Source: Rhineura floridana (taxonomy: Eukaryota > Chordata > Lepidosauria > Squamata > Rhineuridae). From it: a DNA stretch of 64,000 nucleotides. Shown one piece after another: positions 1 to 11,300 of this stretch. The position numbers and the translations under genes were made by a program. The stretch lies in NCBI RefSeq assembly GCF_030035675.1, contig NC_084487.1, positions 27,508,474 through 27,572,473 of the forward strand, written 5' to 3'. The notes under the pieces were generated by a model. It was given only the letters and a program-made list of their open reading frames with translations. It made no database searches and had not been told where the DNA came from. Each line of letters starts with the position of its first letter. Position 1 is the stretch's first letter.

Positions 1-410
1 TTGTGTTGGAGGAGAGCTTTGCGCATACCATGGACTGCGAAAAAGACAAATAATTGGGTGTTAGAACAAATTAAACCAGAACTATCACTAGAAGCTAAAA
101 TGATGAAACTGAGGTTATCATACTTTGGACACATCATGAGAGGACATGATTCACTAGAAAAGACAATAATGCTGGGGAAAACAGAAGGGAGTAGAAAAAG
201 AGGAAGGCCAAACAAGAGATGGATTGATTCCATAAAGGAAGCCACAGATCTGAAGTTACAAGATCTGAACAGGGTGGTTCATGACAGATGCTCGTGGAGG
301 TCACGGATTCATAGGATAACCATAAGTCGTGATCGACTTGGAGGCACATAACCTTTGAACACACACTTTTAGGAAGCAGCAGCAGCAGCAGCACTGAGAC
401 ATGGCAGGAC
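1..410 (+). mobile_element. Bov-B (RTE) LINE, 3' end of ORF and tail
   Basis: The frame from base 1 encodes the RTE C-terminus: [51 protein letters not shown]. It ends in the tail that reads CATAAGTCGTGATCGACTTG. Bov-B elements are known for horizontal spread among squamates and ruminants. The 5' part lies outside the window. Confidence 0.9.
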
Positions 411-879
411 TTCCAAGTCTCAAATGCTTTGCAGAAGGTCACGCTAGCAGCCAAGTGTGGGATGAACAATTTTTTCCTATGGTTGAACTGACCAGTGACA
501 TTTATTTTAAATGCAGTATGTGGATTGGTAGTCCTTTTGGAGCTGCTTAATCATTTCCACAAAGCCTATTAGAAATGATACAACATCCTATTTATTAATA
601 GTAGTAATAGTTCTTCATTCCGTAGTCTAATGATGGTCAAACTTTCAAAACTTAAAAGCAAAAATGCTAATCAAGCAGCACCAAGGATATGCATACAAAT
701 GAAATGAATTTCGCATTAATTCAAACTGGCACAGAGAATTAGCATGTGTAACATATGCTTAGATAAATCAGATGTACTGTACATCTGTATTTTTCTGTTA
801 TGCCACCCTTTTTTCCAAATTCTTTTGGTTTCTGGTAGGGACCTTTGTTGTTTACTCTCTAAATCCTTAACAGCTGCAT

Positions 880-1008
880 CAATATATCTCAGGTGTGGAG
901 AGCCTTTAGCCCTCCAAATGTTGCTGAACTACAACTCCCATTATCCCTGGCCATTAGCCATGCTTGCTGAGGCTGATCAGAGTTGTAGTTCAGAGCTCTA
1001 CAGATGAG
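880..1008. mobile_element. Palindromic MITE (family P), copy 1
   Basis: Two arms read CTACAACTCCCAT one way and its inverted form the other, around a CCATTAGCCATGCTTGCTG centre. This is the commonest small repeat in the window. Family P appears non-autonomous and hAT-like (inference). Confidence 0.6.
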
Positions 1009-1009
1009 G

Positions 1010-1402
1010 GCCTCCTGCAGATACCATCTTATCCGGAGGTCCATTCTGCACAACATCGGAAACGGGCCTTTAGTGTGGCGGCACCTAACCTGTGGAATTC
1101 CCTCCCCTTAAATATTAGACAGGCTAATATCTTATCTTTTCCACAACTATTGAAGACTTTCCTCTTTCAACAAGCCTTTTAAGTTGAGACCTATCCCAGT
1201 TTGCATCTGTGTTGGAATTGCTTTTTAATTTCTTAAATGTTTTTTTTAAATGTTTTTAATCTTAAGATGTTTTGATAGCTTTTTTTTAAGTAACATTTTT
1301 GAAGATGTTTTAAATTTTGTTTTTATGATGTTTTTATGATTTTAGTGCTTGTTTGCCACCCTGGGCTCCTGCTGGGAGGAAGGGTGGGATATAAATCAAA
1401 CA
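1010..1402 (+). mobile_element. L2-type LINE, 3' end
   Basis: Encodes [37 protein letters not shown] and a 3' UTR ending in CTGGGAGGAAGGGTGGGAT. Same subfamily as the copies at 16868-17190 and 53759-56660. Confidence 0.8.
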
Positions 1403-1924
1403 ACAACAGCTGGAGGGCCACAGGTTCTCCACTCCTGGTTTATCTGCTTGCAACCAAATAATGCCAGAGCAACTGTGTTTGTGTTTGACACTAAGCTGGT
1501 GAAGCTAGAAGTAGATGCAGCATTTATCTTGGGCTATTTTAGGGTTGATCTGAATTGAGAGCACGTTTCTTCAAAAAAAGCACTTCACTGTGAAATTCCC
1601 CATCCCTAAGTGTGCAATAATCGGAAAGATCCCTGCAAAATTGGGCAAAGATGTTCCCTCGTTAGCATTGCCCATACCCGGATTTGGCTCTATGACATCA
1701 TCACACATCCAAATCCAATTGACATCCTGGTATCATATAGCCATCACATTAGCTACTTGATCCGATTGGCTGGATCACAAAGTAAACAAAAACAACTCTT
1801 CAAAGGTATGTCAGAGTAGCTGTCAAGAGTGGTAGTGAACAGGAGTGACACTGCATTAAAAAAAGATAGCCCAGGTTTGATAGGAGTGAGCAACTTTTGG
1901 AAAAGATTTGGGGATCTCTAGAGC

Positions 1925-2118
1925 TTTTTCACACTGGAAATGTTTGCCCATTAAAATTTATGGTATTATATAAGTTCTCTCTTAACTTCCTATAACTAGC
2001 AATAAAGAACATGACTGTTCCTTTTTCACACTGGAAACGTTTGCCCATTAAAATTTATGGTATTACATAAGTTCTCTCTTAACTTCCTATAACTAGCAAT
2101 AAAGAACATGACTGTTCC
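1925..2118. repeat. 97-bp tandem duplication
   Basis: Bases 1925-2021 and 2022-2118 are identical except for two C/T differences. Both units start TTTTTCACACTGG and end ATGACTGTTCC. The unit belongs to no repeat family that I recognise. Confidence 0.95.
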
Positions 2119-2253
2119 TCCTTACCCTCTTCATCCCTGAAAGTGAATAACTTCTTGGAACACAGCATTAGCAGTCAATCTGACCTTGAATCTGTACAAC
2201 CACTGTTCTCCTGCAACTCCCACCTACTTCAGTGTGGCTGGCACCCATTCAAG

Positions 2254-2421
2254 CATTTGTAGCTCCATGTCAGTGGGGCAGTGGAATTTGCTCTGGATTT
2301 TATTCTGGACTTTCAAGTTGTCCAAGGTGCTTCAGTACCTTGGACAGCTCCTTGAGGGTTTGGGCTAAAACCCAGAGTGGATTCCAATGCCCCACTGACA
2401 TGGAGCCACCAGCCACCACTG
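2254..2421. mobile_element. hAT-type MITE with perfect 8-bp target-site duplication
   Basis: Inverted arms share GCTCCATGTCAGTGGGGCA. CATTCAAG flanks both ends exactly (2246-2253 and 2422-2429). The right end reads CACTG. The 168-bp copy can fold into a long hairpin and lies just past the SINHCAF polyadenylation signal. Confidence 0.85.
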
Positions 2422-2489
2422 CATTCAAGGGTCAAATCAATAAAGCTAGAAGGAAATTTTACAAAGCCAGGAACAAAAATACTTTTTCT

Positions 2490-5179
2490 AAGTAAAGTCT
2501 AAACATTTTATTTGTTACCCTAGTGTGTAAAAAAAAGTTTGGGTTACAAGTATATGAACAATATAAAAAAAGTATAAAAAACAGGTTCCATAGATTTCTA
2601 CTATATTAATACAAAGTGCATAACTACATACAATTAATCCTGCATTACTACTTAGGAAGGAGTAGGGAGGCAGAGGGCAAAGCAGTCAGCTGTTGTCGTA
2701 ATAAATAAATAAATACAGAAGTAGAAGAGATGATCCATATTACAGCACATAGTTTCACACCATAGCTGTAAATGCACAGAACCATTAACCCTTTAAAAAA
2801 AGATTAAAAACAAGTGTAAACTGATAAGGAGACAAAAAATGGGTGGACTCTTGCATGCATCCTTCAGAGATTACCAACCCAGCAAAACGGCTAAACAGCT
2901 AGTCAGTTACAAATAAAAATCTATCTTATCCTCCTGTTACAATATTTCTCCTATATACAAATGGGGGGGCAATTAAGGGAACCCTAAAACCAATGTAGGA
3001 AGATAATGTTTCCTTTTGTTTTCCTGACTCATCATCTTAGATTTTATGGTTCAACAAAAGTGTAGGGCAGAGCTGTGTTTGTAGTAGTGCACTGCACAGA
3101 ACAAGTCAAAATTCTCATGCTATTCAAATAACGAATTTTGTGTGAGCTAAAACAGCAGCATACTTGTTGAGAAAACCATTATTACTATCTCCAAAAAACA
3201 GGCACACACTCACTCGCCAAAGCTGACAGAAATTTTTCCTTGGACAATCTGAGTGTTTTATCAGAATCTGGAGGATTTCAACTTAAAACAAATGAAAAAA
3301 TAAGGATTCTTATGTTTGCTGAGATTCTGAAAAAAATCTGACTTCAGCCAAGCATGTTCTTAAGTCTTACAGCCAACACTACAGTGACAATGCCCAAGAA
3401 AGCAATTTTTTCCCAGTACAGACTGCAAAGGCATGTGGGGAAAACGTGGGAGTCAGACCAGAGGCCCATTTAGCCATAGGTGCGAGGCAAAATTAGCCAC
3501 TCTTCCTCAGGAGAGTTTGTGGTACCTGAAGTATTGAAGAGGGGCAGTGATTAGGAAGAAGCAAGTCTAAAGTAGGGGACAAGCATGCAGCAAAGGAAAT
3601 TAACTCTCGAAGGCTGGGCACTGAAAAAGTAGGAGCAAGGACCAAAGGCACTTCTAGATTAGAAGAGGAGGGGTAACAGGAAGGGCTTAGAGTACTACAG
3701 CAGTCAGGACCAAATGGTATGTGAATTTTTATATGCATTTAGTGTAGTGAACTTGGAAAATAACCTTAACAGAAAACACTATAGTCACTTAAAAAAGATA
3801 GTGTGATAGACAGGAATGCCACAGTTGTTTATGCACACATTTACAGAGTATATATCAGAAATAAAAACCCTTTTTTATTTCTACGAACAGATGCAATGCA
3901 CACCTAAAACTCTCTTTTTAAAATCACACTTAATAACAGGGTGGGGGTTATTGCAATATTCCTTCCTTGGGTGTGTAACCAAGTTAACCAAACAGTGCAG
4001 AAACACAGAATCCAGAGGAAAGAAGAGGAATCTTAAACCTGAGCTTGTGCTAGTATGGCCTGTCTTCATGGTTGGCTGTCAAAATGAAAAGCAGTTGCCA
4101 TGTTGTTTGCATTCAGCTGTTGGATCAGGATTATAAAGCCTCCTGTGTCCTTGCTGGTAACAAATTGACTGTCTTTCCCTCTAAAGAGTTGAAGTTTAGT
4201 GGTTTTTGATAGTTCATTTTTACTCAGTTCTTTTCAAGGTTTGACGCTAGACAGATAGGAGAGCAAACAGAAATTATATTATACACTTAATTGGTCCCAC
4301 ATCAAGGACATTGTATATATTGTGTAATTACCACATTCCACTATAACTCTACGCAACTGGCCAACATTACATTTGTAAAGGGTGCTATTTTAACATCAAG
4401 AAGGACCCCCTCATCTCCCTGAAAGTTATTTGTAATCTTAATGCATAAGTCATACAAAAGCTGCACACTGGGGTGGCAACAAAAGGAAAAAAATATCACT
4501 TGGTCCAGTACCAAGTTAATTCCCCCTGAGTATGGCCAACCTCAGAACTCGCATCAGCCCCTTCACATACATACTTTTCCTAAGCCAGATAAGATCAGCC
4601 TTTGACCTTAAAGTCCAGGACAAGTTAAATATTTTGCCATTGTTAAAGCATCAGTAGTAAGAATTAAAAGCTCCCCACCTTTACAACATATACATAGTAG
4701 GGAAGTCTTGTACAAACTTCAGTAACCCAGGTCCATGCCTTAAGAGTAATCCTTATGTTCCTCATAGGGAGAAAAATGTGACTGGCTAAATTTTAGCATG
4801 CCAAAACGTGAGCAATGCTTCTCTTTCAGTAATATACACTACATAATATATTTTATCAACCATATGGTCTTTCATCTGAAGAAAGGCTGAATGGAGAAAG
4901 AGGCTGGGCCAAGACAACTTGCAGCGGTGCTCCGCTCAACTAGGTATTTTAGAGCATCTTAAATATTATTTATAGTCTTTTCTGAAAAGATTTGAACATG
5001 TTTCTGAATTAGAGGAAGTGAAGCAGTAAAAAAACACCAAATACTCAAACCATTCAAGGAGAAAATATAAAGTCTTTTGGCAGCATAGCAGGCTTCTCAA
5101 GTGAAAAGAATGTCACTTTCAAGCCTTTCCAGAGAGAAAAAGAGGTTCTTTTTACAGCATCTGCAGTCAGTTGTGGAAG
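2490..5179 (-). other. SINHCAF: SINHCAF 3' UTR
   Basis: About 2.7 kb follow the stop codon with no recognisable interspersed repeat. That fits a transcribed, constrained 3' UTR, since flanks and introns here are repeat-dense. An AATAAA near 3873 could give a shorter form; the distal one at 2507-2512 sets the end used here. The cleavage point is estimated. Confidence 0.65.
2507..2512 (-). promoter_or_regulatory. SINHCAF: Probable distal polyadenylation signal of SINHCAF
   Basis: AATAAA on the minus strand lies at the low-coordinate edge of the repeat-free 3' UTR block. Repeats resume just beyond it (hAT MITE at 2254-2421). Confidence 0.55.
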
Positions 5180-5342
5180 TCACCACTCTTCCTGGTTGGA
5201 GATGGTTGGGGACTGTGGGCCTTGTGGCTCAGGCTTCTCAGTTGCAGACTTCTTATTGCTACAGCAGGGTTTGAAGAGATGAGCATCTATAACAACTTCT
5301 CCAAAGCGACCTGTGTAAATAATTCCACAGCAAATTTTTTGC
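5180..5342 (-). CDS. SINHCAF: SINHCAF last coding exon: codons 169-222 and stop
   Basis: The acceptor CTTGAAG precedes a frame giving QKICCGIIYTGRFGEV, then HLFKPCCSNKK, and ending QEEW with TGA at 5182-5180. The last ~25 residues are Pro/Gln/Glu-rich and are likely disordered. Confidence 0.95.
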
Positions 5343-8300
5343 CTTCAAGAGGGAAAAGAAAACAAAAGAAATTTAGATTTCATGCATGCATGTCCTGCTT
5401 TTCCACATAAGATGGGACTTGATGCAGCATACAAAATATAATCATAAAAAAAAAAAACAGTTAACCAATGAGAAATAATGAAACCACAGCACCAAACTAA
5501 CCAGCATTAAATCTAAGTGGTGTATAGTGAGGCTACAAAAGATAAAATCAGTTAAAAATAACCAGAAAAGTGTTACTTTACAAATGCCTGTCTGAACAAC
5601 AACAAAATTTCACAGCTCATCCAAAAGCAGGAAGAAAAGCAGGGCAATAAATCTTCTCGGACAGTATTCCACAATAGTGGTACCCCAACCAAGAAGGCTC
5701 CACCCCTATTTTCCAGCATGACAGAGCAGAAAAGGAAGAATCTTACGGCTTGGGCAGATCCATATGGGTGAACGCAGACCTTAAGGTAACCTGGTCCCAG
5801 AATGGTAAGGGCTTTAAGGTCAATGCCAGCATTTTTTATAGGCCCCTCTCTAGCTGTAAATGCAATTTGTTTTAAACTGTTTTTAATTCATGTATTTTAT
5901 ATTGTTGTGACCCACCCTGGGACCTACTGGGGAAGGGTGGGTAATATTTGCAAATATTTTTACACTATGGAACTTTTTTTTAAAAAGATCAAGGCAATGA
6001 AATCAAACAAATCAATTAATCAGATTAATAATTCAATTTAACTAGATTATCCCCTCAGGGAAAAACTATGTGAACAAGTTATTTCAAGCAGGTACCTAAA
6101 AGCCAATAGAGTAGGCAGAATGCCTAATATTTACTGGGAGTGCATTCTAACACAGGGAGTGCCACAACACTAAAAGCCCTGTTCTTTGTGTACTTAATCT
6201 CGGGAGCACGTGGCACTACTGAGCATCTCTTCAAAGGTAAAAGTGGTGATACATGCAGAGAACCAAAGAAGGCCCCTAATGGATCTGATCAAAAGGTACA
6301 TCTAGACCAGTAGCCTGTTTCTTATAGTGGCCAATCAGATGCTTCATTTATTAAAATAATTTATAGATTGCTTCCTATCCAAGAATCCTGAAGCAGTTTA
6401 CAGAATAAAATCCCAACAGTAAAATATTCAACATATGTAAAATCAAGTTTACATAAAATCTAAATAAAACCGCAAACAAGGAACAAAGTTAAGGATATAC
6501 GCAATACCCCCAAATGAGCCTATAACCTAGTGAAGAAAACCCCAGAGCAAATAAGTTTTTTTAAAAATAGTGTTTGAACTTTTTCCTGTCCAGCTGGGCA
6601 GCAGGGAGAGTGCCCAGAGAGTGCATGCCATTACAGAGAAGGTCCATTTCCTTGCCATCATCTAGTGACATATTGTAATGTGTGGCACCTCCTAACAAGG
6701 CCTCCTCTGGTGACCTTAACGTTCTAGCAGGCCTGTGTACGGGAAGCTGATCTTTTATGTATCCAAGTCCCGCGTTTGTTAGGGCTTTATATGTCAGCAA
6801 CAAACTTTTGAAAACAGCCCAGTAGCAAACAGGCAGCTAGCTCAGCACTTTTGGCACAGGCATCAATCAGGTACCCCACTCAGGGGCCTTGCCACTGCAT
6901 TCTGCAGCTTCCAAATCTATCCCAAGAGCTGCCCCCACTTAAGAGTGCATCGCAGTAATCCAGACAGGAAGTTGTAAATGCATGAATTACAGTGGCTAGG
7001 CTATTCCCATCCAGCTAAGAGCGTAGTTTACCAGCTGGAGCTAGCAACAGGTGCTCCTGGCCACCGATGGTTCCAGAAGCACCTCCAAAAAGGTCCACAG
7101 ACGGGACAAGGAGGCAAAACCTCTCTCTCATCATTGCTCCCCTCCAACTGGTATACAGTGGCAGACTGCTTCTTAACATGAAGGTTGCACCTAGCAATCA
7201 TGCCTGGTAGCCATCTCCTCCTCCATGAATTTGTCTTCTCCCCCTTTAAGGCCATCTAAACCAATGGCCATCACCACACCTTGTGGCAGCAAATGCCATG
7301 TGCATTACTTATTTATTACATTTATACCCTGCTTTTCTTTTCATCATAGAAAACCAAGGCAGCTTACGTATGGGTCCCAGGCGATCTCCCATCCAGGTAC
7401 TGACCAGACCTGACCCTGCTTAGTTGCAGCAGGGCAGTGGTCTCATGTGCCTTCAAACCATAGCCTGGGACCTATTAATTATGAATGATGAATCCCTAGA
7501 CTTCCTGTACACAGCTCAAGTGATAGAGCCAGCATATCCTGGGTAGGCTAATGCAAATATTTCAGCTGACACCAAATATGCAGTAACCAGCTAATCTTAA
7601 AGCAAGAGGAATACTTGGAGATCAGTGCAACTGCTGGCTACTGTCACAGCATCCATCGTTTCTCTCCAAGAAGAGATTAATAGTGGGGGGAGGGGAGGAA
7701 ACAGCCCCAGGACGATGGCTTTGCTTTCAAGAGAACAACAAGATGCCTTGTGACCCAGCTCATGTTCAGCATGCTATCCAGTTACTTTATCTACATCTTT
7801 AAACACCATGTTGAGTCATCAGCTGTCTGCAAGCGCTCTTTAACTGCTAAACAGAACGGAAGCAAAAGAGCCTTGTAATTAAGATTACATTTATTGCAAT
7901 TATGTGCATTTTTAACCTCTGCCTCTTCCTGTGTTTTCCTTCTTCTGCCTACTTTCCCCTTTGTCTAAAACTAAGACTGTTAAGCCCTTTTCAAGCAGGG
8001 TCTTGCTTTAACGGTTTTTTAAAAGCAAGTCTTATAGTGTTATATTTGCATAGTGCCATATTCACTGCTTTGTACTTTTAAAATACTACAGATTACTACT
8101 ATGAATTAAGGAATGTGTGGATTTTGTTTCACACTTTTCTTTTTCTTACCTTTTCCAGTAAATAGGATCTAAGAAGGAGAAGACATGAGTTCGGCTGGAG
8201 CCAGGGGTCATCTCAGTGTCTGAGCCATCATCAGACTGATTGCTGTAGCAGGGTGACTGGGCTGGAGAGGCACTTGAAGTGGTACTGTGGGCATCAGAGT

Positions 8301-11300
8301 CTACCGGGGAGGTGGGGTGGGAACAGTACATTCAATTAGTTTTACATACACTTATTATTTCTTTCATTTACAAAACAAAAAACAAAGAACATCTCCAAGT
8401 TTCTGGTCCATATGAAGGTTGAAGAAAATGTACAGGGGGTGTACATTGAACGCTGAGATTACAAAAGGAGTCCTTTCCCACCACTATCTATACCATGAGT
8501 GGGAATCTCCAGCCCTTGGGGCAGACTTGGCCCGCCAGGGGTCCCAGTTTAGCCTGCAAGGCTGTTTTGCCCAAACAACGCCAACCCGCCCCACACCTAA
8601 TGCCATTTGTGACATCAGATGTGGGCCTGGTAACGATGTGGCTTCAAAGGAACAACCATGAGCTTAAGGTGAGCTCCCCATTGTTCCTTGTTCCTGGAAC
8701 AAGGCCTGCTCCCATCACCCACCAGCTGTTGGGGGGTGAGGACATACCTTTGTCTGGAAGAAGGAAGTCACTGAAAAGGCTTCCCCCTCCAGCAGCAAGG
8801 TTCAAAGAGCAGCACGGAGCTGTTTGAAAACCGTTTTGCACACACTATGATGCTCTTTGAACCTCCAAATATTTGGCCTGCTAGAGGTTAGGGAGATAAG
8901 GACATGGCCCACTGGACATAAAAGGTTCCCTATCCCAATGTGTGTTCCAATCTATACCTCTCCAAGGTTCTCCTCATACTCATTAGTACCTAATCCCCCC
9001 ATGTACCTTGCAGACAACCATTTTATAAAACCTTTGGAAGTTTCAAACAGGCCATTTGCTTGTTCTGGACGGGAGCTGCACTCCCGGTGAAAGAACAGAT
9101 TAATAGCTGGGGGTGCTCCCAGATCCATCTCTTGTCACTTCAACCTCAGGTAGCCTTGGTAGCTAAGAGTGCCTTTTCCCAGTTATGTCTGGCCTGCCAA
9201 CTATTGCCGCTCTTGGACAGGGATGGCCTGGCCACAGTGATTGATACATTGGTAACCTCAAGTCTCGATTATTGCCACGCACTCTACGTTGGGTTACCCT
9301 TGGGCCTGGTTTGGAAGCTCCAGCTGGTGCAAAATGCTGCAGCTAGACTATTAATGGGGACAGACCACCACCACTACATAACACCCATGCTTAAAAGCTT
9401 ACATTGCCTGCCCATATGTTACCGGGGCCAGATTCAAAGTTCTTGTATTAATTTAAAAGGCCAGTAACAACTTGGGTCTGGGATACCTGAAAGACCATCC
9501 GATTCCTTATATCCCTGCCAGATCACTGAGAACTTTGGGGAACTCTCCGTTAGCAGTCCCCCACGGCTGAGAGTCATGGCTCGTATCCACCAGAAGCAAT
9601 GCATTCAGTGTTGTGGGTCCACTTTTGTGGAACTCCTTCCTGGATGGAATTAGATAGGCCTCTCTCACTGCTGATCTTCATGTGCTTGACATTTAGCAGG
9701 CATTTTAAGGGAGCTTTAATTTTAATTGATCTTATCTGGGGTATGCTTTTAATTTTTATGTACACCACTTAGAAACTTAAGAGGTATATAAATAGCTTCA
9801 ACAAAAAATAGCTACTGCTATTTTTTAAAAAAACAAAGCATGTTTTATTCTGCTCTTCTCCAGATTTGCCAAGAGTGGTGTATAGAAGGCTATCCCATAT
9901 TTATCCTCACAACAAATGCACTGTGAATTCCTTGGAGACAAGAAATTCTATATGCACACCAAGGTGACCAGCACAACGGGAGTTACATGTTTTAGAGCAG
10001 TGATTTCCAAACTTTTGAATTCCATAGAATTCAAATCGCAATGCAAGTACAATATAAGAAATAAACAAAGCATAACAATATCATTACAGATTAACATGAG
10101 TGTTTAATGTGATGGATGTGGCATCTCCTGCCTTCAGCCACAAATCCACAGACATTCCATGGATCACCTGAATGAAGCTTGTGGATCATTGGTGATCCAT
10201 GAACCATAGTTTGGGAACCACTGTTTGAGACCCATTTACAGTGGAAATGATATGGAATGGTTTGAAACAGATCCATGACTATCTATTAGGCTGCAGATTC
10301 AGCCAGGTTTTGGGTAGACTTTCAACTTGGATGGATTTTCAATTTCATGCTGGAACACAGTGTAAGCCACTGGAGCTGCAAAAACCAACACTGAAATTCA
10401 GAGTCCTCCAATAATGTTCCTTCCCTTGGGTCCAGAAACAAGCAAGAAACCTACTGTAAAACATACTGTAGGACTGTGAAAGTAGTTCTCAGCAGCAAGA
10501 TTTAAAATCTGCTTCTCAGAGAGATTTAGAGCAGAGTATTTCAGGGACAGCCAACGTGGTGGATTTTTAGTATTTCATACTGTCCTAATACACTGAACGC
10601 CCTCTTTTGTGATGGGCTGTGCAGCTGTTCAGATTCAAGTGCCACTGGCCCCATATCAAGCCCATGAATGAACATACTATGTCGCTTCAGCTCTTTCTGC
10701 AGCTTGCTTATTTGATTGCTCTTCACCCTGCTGCCAGAAAGAGTTTTCATCTTCTTTGGCTTCAATGTCGTTTTAAGACTTGGTCCCGCCCGGGCATCCA
10801 CCACCTAGAAAGACAGAGCGTAAGAATTCATTCCACCAATCCTTACCAGACAGGCTGCAACTATGAACAATGTTATGCAGCTTCTGACAGTTAAAAATTG
10901 AAATTCTGCACCAACACCTTGCCAGCGTCAATGCTAAGTTAAGCTGGATACTGTGATCTATATACATTATGCAAATGGAGCAATGTTTAAAAGTTAAGAC
11001 TAAATTACACACAGTTTTTCTACCATTGGTGCTATTTGCATAATTTACTCCAATTTTGCACACCACACACCCTCAACTACTGGAAATCCTGTATGGCTAC
11101 ACCTGTTGCTTCTGAGATGTCAACATACGTTGCCTACATATTTTCAAGCCTAATTGCAGCATAAGGACTAGAAACTTTTTTATTGTTTTAAAAAGGTTAA
11201 GCTTCAACCCATCATCAAGAAGCCAAGTTGTGATGATTGCCACATTCTGTGGTTTTCTACCCTCCTGCAGAATCACCACATACTTCATTGGTGTATACAA

